Source of the DNA: Costus lasius
Lineage: Eukaryota > Streptophyta > Magnoliopsida > Zingiberales > Costaceae
Assembly (NCBI GenBank): GCA_027563935.2
Contig: CM050449.1
Coordinates: forward strand, 43,746,507 to 43,810,506
Direction: 5' to 3'
Length of the DNA stretch: 64,000 nt
The number at the start of each line of letters is the position of its first letter. Positions within the stretch are counted from its first letter, which is position 1. Made by a program: the position numbers and the translations under genes. Below are positions 34,798 through 47,443 of this stretch, in pieces. Under the pieces are notes generated by a model. It had not been told where the DNA came from, did no database searches, and saw only the letters and a list, made by a program, of their open reading frames with translations.

Positions 34798-36616
34798 ATC
34801 ATTGGAGGATATACTGGATAGACCCGCTGTGAGGCTATGACTTGGTGTCATGAGTTATCCTCACAAGTGACAGGAGATGCATTGATCCCTTGACTTGAGG
34901 TCATTGACCATTCTATATGGTTAGGGACTTGCTTTGATGGAACCTAACGCCTTGCCATAGTTGGGAGGTCATAACGGTTGTCATTGAGCATGTCACGACC
35001 CATATGAGAAGGTCAATGGACAGACATAGGATTTGCCCCTTCCTTAGGGAAGTATGATATCCATGGAGCTCCCTTATGGTTCTATGACTGAGAGTGTATG
35101 GCCATACCCAGGTGAGAATCTGTTTTAGTCATAGCCATGTGATTGGATGAAAACAAGTGGTGACACACTTGTCCAATCGGATATCAGTACGGCAAAGAGA
35201 CTGTAATGCATCTGTACCTAGTTGCGATGATGGGGATGTCGATGTCGATATCCATTCCAATAACCTGGGTAGCAGCGATGCACTGCTAGGTGCCACTCAC
35301 TGCTTGTGATGACCTTTGGTCAGCACTGCCAGTGTTAGAGGAACCTACAGGGTCGCACACCTTGATACTCGAGTTTTCATATTGATCGGGTAGCCTTTAG
35401 ATCGAGTTATTGGATAACTCTGATCTATTTGGGAGATTTCATCAGCGCCAATGGGCCTGATGAGATGGAAGAAACTTATTGGGGCCAACTTCCGTTTTTG
35501 GCATATCGATCAAATTAACCATGGTTAGCCTCATTTAACCATGGGTTAAATTGGATTGGATCCAATAGCTTGGTTAACATGCATAATGGACTTTGGGCTT
35601 GGCCCATTGCTTAGTTGGGCTTGCTAATAAGTTGTATTGAAGGGTTAAGAGGCTTGAAGGGTATAATGGGGATGAATTAATGGGATAGGCGCATATGGGA
35701 TTCTAGTTGGACTAGAATTTGCGCCTATGCCTTGTTTGGTATCTCCTAGGTGATTAAATCAAATTGGATTTGATTAAATCACACAAGATAATTGATTGGA
35801 TTGTGTTTGACAATTGTGGGCTGATTATTAACATAATTAGAGTCCTAATTGGATTAGGACTTACGCCCAAGCCACATTAGGCAATCCATCATATTGCCTT
35901 GACTAGGTCTAGGCGCATGGATGGGATTAATGCCTCATATGGCATGATATGGGCGCATATGGCTGATGCTTGCTTTGGCAAGTCTTAGGCGCATATGGGA
36001 GTGGAGATTTAATCAATATATTTGATTGGATAATCTCCTAGAATCATGCCCTAATTGTCAACACTTGCCATTCTCCCCTAACCGCCTCTTGCTCCTATAA
36101 ATAAGCCCTTGCCGCCCCCTCTCTTCATGATGCTAATTCCTTGGAGGCGTGAAGCATTAGAGGGCGACGGCTTGGAGAGCTTAGAGCTCTTCTTCTTCCA
36201 TCAAGGGCGCAAGCATGCTTCTCCTTTTCCTTTCCTTGGCGCAAAGGAACAAGAAGGCTTGCGGCGTTCTCTTCTCCTTCCATCTCCTTGGCGCATCACA
36301 TCTTGGTGGTGGCGCAAGTTGCTTGGAGGACTCTCCTAAGGCATGGATCTTCTTCTCGAGGCTAGCACCGGGCGAGGAAGAAGAAAACTTGAGGAATCCG
36401 TGTGTGCGAGACTGCAGAGGGCGAACACTTGGGCACCTTCATCGACATCGGCTTCTAATTGCTTAAAGGTAGTTACTATCACATCGTGTCGACCCCCTCG
36501 CAAGAGATCTTCACTGGGTTTTTGGGACTAGCCTGTTTCGGGGACATTCTTCCGCTGCGTAAAATGTATGTCCATGGCTCTGAAAAATTGTAAAATGTCC
36601 CCGGGGTTTCCCAACA
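34798..36616 (+). repeat. Copia A 3' LTR, second part
   Basis: It continues the LTR begun at 5306. The first five bases (ATCAT) are the G1 target duplication. The sequence then parallels the LTR of E read on the minus strand, with shared words such as GGATATACTGGA and GTATGGCCATACCCAGGTGA. A TATA box TATAAATA lies at 36096-36103. The LTR ends CCCCGGGGTTTCCCAACA at 36616, the same end as at 1-19. The ORFs at 36109-36531 are LTR sequence downstream of the TATA box and not host genes. Confidence 0.9.
36096..36103 (+). promoter_or_regulatory. TATA box in copia A 3' LTR
   Basis: TATAAATA lies in a C-rich stretch about 510 bp before the LTR end. The related LTRs of F (39343-39350, minus) and E (43717-43724, minus) hold a TATA box at the matching place, which supports it as the family promoter. 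Confidence 0.7.
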
Positions 36617-37078
36617 CTTCTTGGCCATTAATCCTCTACGAAATGCCCATGCATTCCCAGTCTTCCGAAGTATTGGCTTCGAAGATACAGAACCATGGTC
36701 ATTCTCAGATTTAGGCATACACTCTGAAGATCCAACAGAACTCTCCTGAACTTTGTCTATAGAGCATGGTGTGAAGAGACTTTTGAGATGTATGATAAGA
36801 TCATAAATTCCCATCTCATCACACTCAACTTTGACCTCTGGGGTCATGCACTCTAAGACAAGAGCAGTGTACTATTCATTATCTTCACAATGTTCAAGAT
36901 AGACATTCCACTCCCACTCAGTAGTGAAATACACACTGGGCTGGGATGGAGGTCTTTCAAGAAGATGCACCTTATTCTCTTGTTCCAGTATCTTGGACAA
37001 AATCTTGAACCAATTTGTCTAATTTGTCCCATCCAATTTATTTTTATAAAGTTTCAATCTTAGATCAGGAGATGCCAT
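36617..37078 (-). pseudogene. Copia F gag fragment
   Basis: On the minus strand the ATG at 37078 opens a copia gag: MASPDLRLKLYKNKLDGTN, a stop, TNWFKI, and later MTPEVKVECDEMGIYDLI and HLKSLF. Stops are present at about 37020 and 36870. The coding sequence breaks at 36617, where the end of the copia A LTR begins. CTTCT (36617-36621) would be A's target duplication if a second copy exists left of the window. The rest of F lies beyond the left edge. Confidence 0.75.
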
Positions 37079-38572
37079 CTACAATAAGCAAATAAGTAAA
37101 ATAAGTACTATGATAAAGCATTTATCAAGGACTTTAAATTAAATGCTATGCTCCCACTACTTCCAAAACAAGTTGAGAACTCTCAAACTCAACATGGAAA
37201 TAAGTGAGTAGGATCCTAATTTCACATGAGGTCTCCGTGACTCACGAGGGTGAGTTGGGATGCACAGAGAATCCCATGCTTCCTTAGGTAGGCATGCCAG
37301 CCAATTGTGCCGTGCACAACTCCTCTTAGTTAAGACAGTTAAGACAGACTAGGCGCTCTATTTCCAACAAGGGCTGGATACAACACAGAACCCTATCCTC
37401 TCAACAGTTGCCTCTAGTGATTCATCATGTTAGTGACATATGAAAACTAGTCAAGTCTGGTCCTAACCGTTATGCCCAGGGCCAACGAATTTCCTTACGA
37501 AGGCACGCCCAGGTTAAAATTGGACTGGGGAAATCATTGTCACCACGCACCTTCTAAAGATAAGTGGGTGTGTCCCACGAGGGTGGGAGACAGTTCACAA
37601 CACCACCGATCGATAGTTTGATGAGGGCTACGCATTAGAAGGCTATCGACTTGATATTGTATTGAGAGTTTTTGCATGTTTGTTTTATTCTTTTCTAGCA
37701 TGCAGTTTTCCTATGGTTATGGCAGCAAAGGAAAAACATCACAGGTATGCTATGGACAAAATAATAAACCATCACAGGCATGCTAGTTTGGTCGATATGG
37801 TCATAGCCCTTTTCATACACATAACTTGTCACGAGCCATGTGACATGTTATCGTGAATCCAAGGGTTCCGAGTCCCTAAAGCAGATCAGCCCATGCTAGA
37901 AGCCGAAAGCATGTGTCCTTCCTTCCGCCGCAAGTCCATCACCACGCTTCCAAAGCTGGCGCCACTTCTGACGTCGATTGAAGAAGACTCCTTGTTGTCA
38001 AGATGAAGCCTTAACCTATCATATAATTCTACATCTATTCTAAACAAGATGAAAAATTTTTTACAACAAGATAGGGAGAGAACCACACGCAGGTGGAAAG
38101 AGATTTTACAAGCATTCATCACAAGTGGAAACATTCTTCCACATCACAACACAGGAGGGCACTCGCTATGACCATATCAACCTAATCAAGTGGCGCATGT
38201 AAAATTTGAAAATCCAGAAAAATCAAATTTTAGCACCTTATGCGCCAACATCATCCAAAGCACTCTCTTAACTAAATTTATGCCAAAATTTAGATCAAGT
38301 TCCATGATGATTTCATAGACCCTATCGGCTGGCAGTTTTGTCAGATCAAGAGACCTGGCCAGTCCGAAGACACAATGTCCGTCCTACTTGACAAAACCAC
38401 GTGCACCTTTGGTTTTAAATCAATCATAAACAAAATCCAAGTTTCGGCCACAAAGATGAGAAGAGAGGTCTGGATGAAAACGCTTTCTACGTGAAACGCG
38501 CATGGATAGAAGAAAAATTTTCTAAAAAACTTTTCACACAAGCAAACGTACACCTTGTGTTTCTCGCAAGTA
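37079..38572 (-). promoter_or_regulatory. Copia F leader with three-hairpin array
   Basis: This is an untranslated leader on the minus strand. Hairpins: 37574-37587 (CCCAC, loop CCTC, GTGGG), 37364-37377 (CCAGC, CCTT, GTTGG, one G-U) and 37241-37254 (CTCAC, CCTC, GTGAG). Spacing is 210 and 123 bases. The leader ends in TTGCTTATTGTAG directly before the gag ATG, acceptor-like as in the other copia elements. Nothing else is evident. Confidence 0.72.
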
Positions 38573-38584
38573 GCTCTGATACCA
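38573..38584 (-). other. Copia F primer binding site
   Basis: Read on the minus strand this is TGGTATCAGAGC, one base from the LTR end at 38586. It is complementary to initiator tRNA-Met. Confidence 0.88.
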
Positions 38585-38585
38585 C

Positions 38586-40773
38586 TGTTAGGGAATACCA
38601 GGTGTAATTTAAATTTTTGCAGTCCCAGGACGCAGCGAAAGAATCATTACACCCAAAACATATTCTGGTCCCAAGGATCCATGCCAGAGAGAAGACACAA
38701 GGATGTGTTAGAGATGTACCTCTTTTGCTTGTATAGTTGCCAAAGCCATGTTGAAGGCGCCCAAGTGTTCGCCCTCTACAAGTATCCATGCGTCGACTCC
38801 TTGATCGTTGCTCCCTTCCACGCTTGGTGCTAGCCTCGGGAAGAGAATCAAGCCTTCACCTCACTTGCGCCACCTTCAAGAGAACTTGCGCCAAGGAGGG
38901 GATAGGGAAGATGCCGCCAAGGACTTCCCTCTTCTTCTTTGCTTGCGCCACCTCCAAGGTGCGCCTATGGCCAAGGAACGATGAGGGCTCATGGCAAGAA
39001 GACGCCACCAAGCACAAAGAATCCTTGCACCAAAGAAGAGAGGAAGAGGAAGAACTTTCGGCTCCAAGGAAGAAGGAGATTGCGCTCCTTGATGAAGAAG
39101 GAGAGCTCCAAGCTCTCAAGTTGTCGCCACCCTAAGCTTCCAATTCTCTCCAAGAGATGTCGCCACCAAGCCCTTCTCCAAGTTATGTCAAGAGGTGAAG
39201 AAGGAGAAGAAGGCTTGCAGCTTCAAGGAAGAAGAAGGGTTGCGCCACCTTTAAGTTGTCACCCTTTGCCCTTGTTCTCGCCTCTCTTTGTGTCTTCACG
39301 CCTCCAAGGAGTTAACCTTTTTAGAGGGGGCGACTAGGGTCTTATTTATAAGGGCAAGAGGCGGTTTAGGGAGGGCCAAGATCATGCCAAGTGGGCGGCT
39401 AGGATGAAGGGGGTTTGTGGAAAGGAAAGTCTCTAAGACTTTTCCATAAACCTCATTCAACCTATCCTTATTTGCCCTATAGCCATATCAGCCCAAGAGA
39501 TGCCTTAAAGGCATGCATTCCATCCTAGGAAGAAGGGCTAGGCTCCCTTTACTTCCATAATGAAGCAAAGGCGCATCCCTCACCCCATTATGCCCTTAGG
39601 CGCCAATGGGGTGAGATTTCTCCCCATTATGCCCTTTTAGCCTTTAATCTCTTCATGACAACTTATTATTGGGCCTCATTGGATAATGAGCTAGCCCAAA
39701 CTTCATGGTATGGGTTGATTAAGCCATTGGATCCAATCCAATGCAACCCTAATCCAAATGTGACCAATCTAGGTCAATTTCGGGTCAACCTGCCAAAAAT
39801 AAAGTTTGGCTCCAATAACTTTCTTCCAACTCATCAGGCCCATTGGCGCTGATGAAATCTTCCAAATGGATCCAAGTTATCCAATAACTTGATCCTAAGG
39901 CTTCTGATTAAAGCAACGTCAAGAGTCTATTGCGTGTGACCCCGCAGGATCCATATGACGATGGCAATGATGTAAACATCATAAGTAGTGAGGGGTATCT
40001 AGCAAGACATCACTACTACCCATGTCATAGGACTTAAGTCATTATGGCAATAACTCCTAACAAGCAACGAGGATTCCCATTGCATTATAGATCCCTTTGC
40101 CTAAACTGATATCCTGCCATTGGATTAGTCTCAAGTTTATCAGTCCAATGTATTGGTCATGACTCAACAAGTGTGGCCACACATTCCTGTCATGCACCAA
40201 TAAGGTGGGGCGCCCCGAGTGGATATCATGCTTCCAATAAGGAATGGGCAAATCCTACTATTGGTCATCCATGTCTCTACGTGACTTATGACATGCCCAA
40301 TGACAGTCGTTTTGGTCTCCCAATTACGGAGAGACGTAAGACTGTATCAAAGCATACCCATCATCAAATCTAGACATGAATACCTCAAGTCTAAGGATCA
40401 ATGCAAACCTCTTGCATGTGAGATTGACTTGTTGACTAGACAAGTCAATCCTCACGGTGGATCACTCCAGTGCATCCAATGCACCTGTATGTCTGCGTTA
40501 CTGTGCCCCGCACTTAACCAGCCCAGACACGAATCTCACATGTACCAAAGCTGTCCTATATCTGCTAAGGTACCTTGTCTGGGGATTTCTTATGAGTATG
40601 GATCCAATCCAAACTCCTGGGACATTATACATGCAACTCAATACATCAACGCACGTAGAGAAGTCTGCATAATAATGACCATGCCTCTATAAAGAATAAT
40701 AATTCTATCAAAGTACATTCAAACAATGCCTGACCATGTCCATACATTGGTCTGCAGGGCATATACACCAACA
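38586..40773 (-). repeat. Copia F 5' LTR
   Basis: This 2188-bp LTR on the minus strand runs from TGTTGGTGTATATGCCC (ending at 40773) to GGTATTCCCTAACA (38586). It is related to the LTRs of A and E but diverged, mainly in its 3' half, where short words such as TTGCGCCACC recur at 38870-39260. A TATA box TATAAATA lies on the minus strand at 39343-39350. It interrupts the gag-pol of E at 40774; the adjoining bases AGGAA may be the target duplication. ORFs at 38487-39337 and 39655-40692 show no domain. Confidence 0.85.
39343..39350 (-). promoter_or_regulatory. TATA box in copia F LTR
   Basis: TATAAATA on the minus strand, followed by GGGCAAGAGGCGG-like C/G-rich sequence equivalent to that after the copia A TATA box. 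Confidence 0.65.
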
Positions 40774-41550
40774 AGGAATAGATACAATGTTTAATGGAAG
40801 ATACATAATAGCAATGATCTAAGTCTAACTGAAGTCCAGAAGGCAAAGATAGAGTCAAAAGTGCTACGGCAACAGCAGCAACCTGTGCTCTGTTTCCAAC
40901 ACGTAGGTCAATCTCTCTAGGCTGCACCAATCTACTTCTCTTAAGCTCCTGCATATTTGTACAAATATGAGCTCCGCATGTGGTATCTAATACCCATGAC
41001 ATAGAGGTAGAAAGGTTGACTTCGGTAACATAAATACCTGAGCCAGAAGACGAAGCCCTACTTCTCTTCTCCTCGTTCTGAAGTCGCACTATGTCAATCA
41101 TGTGAGTTGGCACTCCACATGAATAAAACCTATTATTCCTGACCTTTTCCATCTTTATCTTCAATGTCTTAGTTAAACCTTTCGGCTAAATGCATTGAAT
41201 GTCTACTTTCGAAGGGTTGAGCCCAACCAATCCATCGAAGAGCTGCCATAGATTATAAATAATCTCAGAAGCACTCTTCCGATCATATTTCCCTTATAAT
41301 TCAGGCGATATGTTGGTCAGCATCAAATTAGCAACCTCCAAGTATCTGCCTGATGCTTATTAGCATCCTTCTCAGCCGCTGAGGCTAAGCATGGAAGTGG
41401 CTCAGGAATAGACTGCCCAAGGACATATGGCTTCCTCTCGAGCTTCGAGGACGATCCTCAAGTTTCGATACCAGTCCATTAAGTTGGTCCAACCAACTTA
41501 TCCTATTCTAGGATAGATCGCAGTGACCATCTGCTATTGTTCGTAGCCAT
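40774..41550 (-). pseudogene. Copia E gag and start of protease, degenerate
   Basis: On the minus strand the ATG at 41550 opens MATNNSRWSLRS, closely resembling copia A. The central capsid is missing, exactly as in A: the frame runs from IYNLWQLFDG straight into LVGLNPSKVDIQC. A zinc-knuckle remnant FYSCGVPTHMIDIV lacks the first and last Cys. The protease start SWVLDTTCGAHICTN follows, then VGNRAQVAAVAV. Several stops lie in gag. The sequence breaks at 40774 at the start of the F LTR, within a segment that corresponds to copia A near 2480. Confidence 0.82.
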
Positions 41551-43157
41551 TGATCTACAACAACCAAGATAACAAATTAGTACTACTTCGAATCATTTAA
41601 TCTGGACTTGCATTAAATGATCATGGCTCCCACTATTTTAATCGAATTGACAACCCACAAAGTCAATCGGGAAATCCGAGATTTCCTAGTGAGATGGGAT
41701 TCTTGTTCCTCACATGGCCTCGCATCCCGCTAGGGCAGGATGTACTGCACGAGGTGACGCATGTATCCCAAGGTAGGCGCGTCGGCCAATTGCAACTTGG
41801 CAATTCCCCTTCTCAAGACAGTTCAAGCATTTTGTGCCTAGCTAGGGCTGGAACAACACAAAACCCTAACTTCTTGAGGCTGCCTCTAGAGTTCCATCAC
41901 GTGGCCACCACATATGAAAAACTAGTCAAGTCTATCCTGACCGTTATGCCTAGGGCCAACGAATTCCTTGCAAAGGCGCGTCCAGGATTTTAATTGGACT
42001 GGGGAAAACATTCTCACCACACGCCTCCTAAAGATAGATGGGTGTGTCCACTAGGGTGGAAACAATGCACAACCCTGTCGATTGATAGTTTGACGAGGGC
42101 TACACGTCAGAAGGCAATATCATACTTGATATTATTTTCAGGGTTTTTGAGGTCTCATCCTCTTAGTTTTATCTTTTGTCTAACATTACAGGCATGCAAT
42201 CCTATAGTGATAACAAAATGATAAAACACATCTAGGCATGCTTTTGCAGAAAAGGAAAGCAGTAAACAAGCGATGTGGTCATAGCCTAATCAACACATTG
42301 AACCATCACATGCCAAAGGATGTTCAATGCTTAACCTAGGTGACAAGCCCCGACAACACCTAACCTAGCCGCCACTAAGCTCTATCTTCAAGTGCGGCTC
42401 CAAGGTCCTCCACACCAAGGCATAGCACACAAATCATAGGGTTTGGCCAAGACCTTGATGGCTCCTCCATACATGAAGTGCCATCATGCTTGTGCTAATA
42501 GGGATAGCTCACGAACCCTACGGTTCGGCCAAGCCCTTACTTGCGCCACCAAGCAAGATGCGCCATCATGGTTGATGCGCCAAGATGTAAGCTTCAAGAG
42601 GGATGCGCCCTTAATCTTCTTTGTGCGTTTACAAAACAAAAAGAACAAGCGGTAGGCAGGCCTCACACAGAATACATCATAGGCATACAAGGGGCTTGAC
42701 TATGACCATAACACGATGCACAATCATCTCATGCTTTTCTATATGCTCATGAAAACATAAAACTTCAGTTTTAGTTTCTTTAGAAAACATGTTTTTCAAC
42801 CTCAACGTCCATTCGCAAATCTAGGATTTTTTGTTTCTCTCGGGAGTCTACAAGTGGCGCATGCATGCTCAAAGCACACTTGCCGCCTACCCTTGCAATC
42901 CTTAACTTGCCAAGAAGTCCCACACAGTAGGTCTATCCTACATGTGTGGGGAGAAATTAATTCTCTCACATATGGGTCTATCCCACCATGTGAAGAAAAT
43001 GAAAAACCAAAGAGATCGAATAGATGTTAGGAACGAAAAACTTGCAATTTTTCTTACTTAGAAAAATCCATGCGCATATGCAAATTTTCTAAAAATTTCA
43101 TATAGCACATGTGAGCATACAATCAAAGCATAAAACACCGTTTGAGTTCGCAAGTTG
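41551..43157 (-). promoter_or_regulatory. Copia E leader with three-hairpin array
   Basis: This is a leader on the minus strand. Hairpins: 42047-42060 (TCCAC, loop CCTA, GTGGA), 41837-41851 (CCAGC, CCTA, GCTAGG with one extra A) and 41724-41741 (ATCCTGC, CCTA, GCGGGAT). Spacing is 210 and 113 bases. Stems differ from A by paired changes. TTGGTTGTTGTAG precedes the gag ATG by four bases. ORFs at 41694-42221 and 42443-42690 lack domains. Confidence 0.75.
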
Positions 43158-43169
43158 GCTCAGATACCA
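43158..43169 (-). other. Copia E primer binding site
   Basis: Read on the minus strand this is TGGTATCTGAGC, one base inside the LTR end. It matches initiator tRNA-Met with one change, A to T. Confidence 0.8.
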
Positions 43170-43170
43170 C

Positions 43171-45045
43171 TGTTGGGAAACCCCGGGGATTTTAAAATTT
43201 TATAGATAAGCACAGCGGAAGCAATCCCCGAAACAGGCCAATCCCAAAAACCCAGAAGATCGAGTCTTGCGAGGAGATCGACACGGTGAGTAGGAGATGA
43301 TACCTTGATGCAAATTAATTGATGCGATGCAAGCGCCCAAATGTGCGCCCTCTGTAGTCTCACACACAGCCGAACCTCAAATCCTCTTCTTCCACGCCCG
43401 GTGCTAGCCTCGGGAAGAAAATCCACGCCTTTGGGAGACTTCCTCAATCACTTGCGCCAACTCCAGAGGAGATGCCAAGGAGAGGAGGTGGAGCTTCATC
43501 GGAGTCCAACTCTTGAAGCACTCCACTAAGATCCAAACCAGAATCAACCGAAGCCAAAGTCCAACTTTGGAGGGGAGGGCGCCAAGGAACTTCCAAAGTT
43601 CCGAACTTACTAAAGGGAAGAGGAGAGGCAATGGGCGAACATCCCTCTCCCTCTTTCCAGGAGTGGCGACAAGGGGACAAGGGGGTAAGAGTTGTGACGA
43701 GGGGGGAGGAAGGCGGTTTATATACCCATGAATAGGTGCACCTCTTCACTAGTGAAAGAGGCACAACTCTTCATGAAGAAACACACCTCTTCAAGAGGTA
43801 AAACCCATTTCGCCCACTCCAAGTGCCATGCGCACAAGTACATTCACCCACTCCAAGTGAGAAGCTCCAAGCTTCTCACCTTAAGAAGATGTCCAACTTG
43901 GATTTGTCCACCTCAAGGAAATGCGCCAAGTTCACTCCAAGTAGCTTGCGCCATTCCATTTAGCCCATTGGCCCAAATGGCTTATTGAGCCCATTTGGCC
44001 TATTAGCCCAACTTGGTCTTTGGGCCCATTTGGCCCAAATGGTCCATTGGGCCCATTTGGCCTACTAGGCCCAAAAACAAGTTAGCTCCAAATGATTCCT
44101 TTCATCTCATCTAGCATAGTGGTGCTGATGGATTCTCGCAAACAGATCTGAGTTATCCAATAACTCAATCAATAGGCTACCCGATCAATACGAGAACCAA
44201 AGTTTCAAGTTGTGCGACCCTGTAGGTTCCTCAGACGTTGGCAGTGATGAACTGAGTCATCACAAGCAGTGATTGGCACCTAGCAATGCATCGCTGCTAC
44301 CCAAGTCATCGGAATGGATATCAACATCGACATCCCCATCATCGCAATAAGGTACCGATGCATTACAGTCTCTTTGCCGAAGTGATATCCGATTGGACAA
44401 AGTGTGTCACCACTTTGTTTTCACCCAATCTCATGGTCATGACTAAATTAGGCTTTCACCTGGGTATGGCCATACACTTCTAGTCATGCAACTATAGGGG
44501 GCCCCATGGATATCAAGCTTCCTACAGGAAGGGGCAAATCCTATGTCTGTCCATTGATCTTCTCATATGGGTCGTGACATACCCAATGACAACCGTGATG
44601 ACCTCCCTGCTACGGCGAGGTGTTAGGTTGTATCAAAGTATATCCCAAACCATATAGAAGAGTCAATGACCTCAAGTCAAGGGATCAATGCATCTCCTGT
44701 CACATGTGAGCTTAACTCATGACACCAAGTTAAAGCCTCACAGTGGGTCGGTCCAGTATATCCACCACTGATATACTCATATGCCTGCGTTCGCACCCCG
44801 TGCGAAACCAGCCCATATACCAGTCCCACATGTACTAGAGCTGTCCCTTATCCACTCAGGTACTCGACCGGGGACACACCGTTTGAGCACAGATACAATC
44901 TATCTCCAAGGACATTATTATCCATGTACATAATCACAGATGTAAACATAGCATAATAACGACAAGGCCAGAATGATATATTAAATATCAATGTCAAGTA
45001 GTACAAGATGGACCAACAACGGGTCCAAGGGCATATACACCAACA
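43171..45045 (-). repeat. Copia E 5' LTR
   Basis: This 1875-bp LTR on the minus strand runs from TGTTGGTGTATATGCCC (ending at 45045) to CCCCGGGGTTTCCCAACA (43171). It is collinear with the split LTR of copia A, including the region where G1 inserted in A. A TATA box lies at 43717-43724 (minus). The flanking ATACC (45046-45050) would be the target duplication, with its partner outside the window. ORFs at 43160-44483 are LTR sequence without domains. Confidence 0.88.
43717..43724 (-). promoter_or_regulatory. TATA box in copia E LTR
   Basis: TATATAAA on the minus strand, at the place corresponding to the TATA boxes of the A and F LTRs. Confidence 0.65.
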
Positions 45046-45094
45046 ATACCATGATGTGAGAGGAGTGGATGATGATGCCTATGCTGATGGGGAG

Positions 45095-46555
45095 CTACCT
45101 CCGCTTGCGCGAGCGAGAGCCAGATGCTGGAGAGCTCTTACTCTTCCCGCGTGTGCTATAGTCGGGCTCCGCCTCCTCGTTAGAAGAGATGTCTATGTGA
45201 GCCATGTTTTCCTCATTGATGAAGGAGAGGCGCTCATCCATCGCAGAGAGCTTTTCCCATACTGATCCCATCATTTTGTGCTGCCTCTGCATGAGTGCTT
45301 CCATGGACTCCCAATGTGAAGATTGGTTCTGCTCGATGTAGGTAATGGTAGTGTCTAGGTGATCAATCATCTCCCGTTGATGGAGATGCTCTTCTTTAAT
45401 ATCCTGCAATACAGACATCATAGAATCATGATAAGTGGTGCCACCAAAAGAAAAGGCGCTTAGTGCTGGTGATGCGATGTCGACGGGATCTGGCTATGCA
45501 TCCTCAACTGGATGGATATGCCAGTTTCCACGGACTTTGATTAATGTGCGCTCTGGGTTCGGCAAGGGTAGGCAGAATGGGCTCCCTTTGAATGTCATGA
45601 AATATGAATCGCCCTTGTGAATGATCAGCTTCATGGTGACACAAGACTCAATGTTTAGCCTGTTACTGCCAGTAACTTCCAATGTGCCGTAGGGGATGAT
45701 GCCTAAGGAAACCGCCAAGGGAGTGATCAAACCGCTAATCAGAATCGCCCCCTTCAAAGAACGGGCAACGCGGCTGAACTGCTTAGCCAAGTAATACCCA
45801 GAGTCAACTCTGAAACTGTGGAGCATGCACCAGAGATAGAATAGCTCTATCTGACGGACCATGCCATCGCTCTCACCACGGCCGAAGAGGGTATGGGCCA
45901 ATACGTGGTGGACATACTTGAGGACCGGGTTGCAAAGACTGGAGGCACGGGCCATGCGAGCGAAGTAGATGTGCTCGTTCGTAATCGCTCCCCAGAAATT
46001 CTATTCACTGTACTCGGTGGGGATCTTGCGTGCACACGGCTCAGGAAAACCATAAATACTGCGTAACTGAGAAAGAGTAAGGATATGCTCGATGTTACCA
46101 AGACGGAAGGACAGTCGGCCTGGGTCGTCCTCCAGAATAGGGTCTACCTTTACTTCCAAAGAGCTCAGAAACTCCTATGTCATGCCAACGTAAAGCTGTT
46201 GGAACTGCTCCCAACCCACTGCTGCATACATCATGTTTACATCCTCTAGCATCCCAAGCATATGCAACGTGCCTCTATCTGGATACCGCGTGTTGAGCAC
46301 GCGACGTTGCCGCAGCGTCTGATACCATGCCTCTTGCCCGGCATTCCGAAAGATGATCCCGAACTCGTTCGGGGGAGAGACATATGGTTGTGGTCGGCCG
46401 GCAAATGTGCATGCATAACGAGAAGAAGAGGAGCCTGGCATAGCTGAAGATGGTCAGTGAGATGGAGGTGTAGGCGTTGGCTCGTACTCCTTATCGTCAG
46501 TGGTGGACGAGTCTGAGAATGCTGGTGTCGACTGCACGGTCTTCTTGGCAGCCAT
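45095..46555 (-). pseudogene. Athila-like element J: ORF in env position, broken
   Basis: The ATG at 46555 (minus) opens MAAKKTVQSTPAFSDSS. The frame is then interrupted by stops near 46455, 46180 and 46000 but can be followed to 45095. Readable parts include a region with FRLGNIEHILTLSQLRSIYGF, the segment VLAHTLFGRGESDGMV with an FYLWCMLHS follow-up, and a C-terminal coiled-coil-like stretch ending SRSRKRR. It resembles, from memory, the ORF-1/transposon-protein family found in Athila-type gypsy elements; I cannot confirm this without a profile search. It lies downstream of integrase on the same strand, where Athila elements often carry an env-like gene. No signal peptide or membrane helix is evident. 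Confidence 0.6.
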
Positions 46556-47443
46556 GACCCTAGTTCATGGAGGCATGATGGCTGGTGAACTTAGAGTTGA
46601 GAAGATCTGGCTGAAGGTGCAGAGAAAATGGAAGCGATGGCAGATCCTCTAAAACAAGCTTCGAAGAACTGGCGGAAAGGAAACCTGGAATCTGGAACCG
46701 ATTGAAGTAGAAATCTGTCTGGATGAAGAGGAAGGCTAGATCGAACCCTTGGAGACCTTCCTCGAGTGCTAGGAAGGAGAGAAAACGGCGCGATTTGGTC
46801 GGTGTCATCGAAATCTGGAGGCGGCAGCGATCGGCTGAAAGACTTGAAGAAACTTGGTGAAACAAAAATCTGGAACTTGATTGAAGAAGAAACCGGTTTG
46901 GATGAGAGGGGAAATCAAGATCAAACCCGTAGAGATCCCTTCTGCGTGTTGAAAAGGTTAGCAGGCGGCGCGATCGGGTGAAGTTCGTCAAGCTGGGAGG
47001 CGGCGGCTGAAGTTCTTCGCGTGCAATGCCCTAACTCGGGTGAGCACAAGTTGAAATTCCAGTGAACCCGCCCGTGAAGTATTCTGGATCGGGCTGTTGC
47101 AACAGAAGCACGGGTGAACCCGCTAGGGTTCGCCAACCCGTGAAGTGTTTTGGTGGCTTCCATCGAGTGCAGAAAAGATGCCGGCATGTGAAGTATACTG
47201 GAAGGTTTATACGCAGAAAGAAATATAGGTGAACCCACCGTGAAATGCACTGGTCACAAAATCTGGAAGCGCTTGCACAATGCACTTCACGGGTGAACCC
47301 CATGGGGTTCACCAGGCCGTGATTTGCACTGATTAATTCAAAAAATTCTGAAAAAATCTAGGAAAATTCCCATGCGCTCCAACTTCCTCCTACAACATAA
47401 AGAGACATCAAATTAGAAGCAATCCCCTCTAGAAATCCAAAAA
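46556..47443 (-). repeat. Noncoding spacer of J with palindromic repeats
   Basis: No gene is supported in these 0.9 kb. From 47050 to 47330 the words GGTGAACCC and CCGTGAAGT recur five times. Among them, 47292-47313 is a perfect 22-base palindrome centred on CCATGG, and 47112-47133 is a near copy of the same design. ORFs on both strands (46560-46991, 46766-46981, 46921-47312) overlap and lack domains. Confidence 0.6.

Noticed and set aside
36109..36531. Small host genes downstream of a TATA box
   Set aside because: The region lies inside the copia A 3' LTR and corresponds to the R-U5 part of the related LTRs.
38586..45045. Single tandem element LTR-internal-LTR-internal formed by unequal recombination of E and F
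   Set aside because: The E and F LTRs are diverged and the E polyprotein breaks mid-frame at 40774, which fits F inserting into E better; not fully excluded without the left flank.
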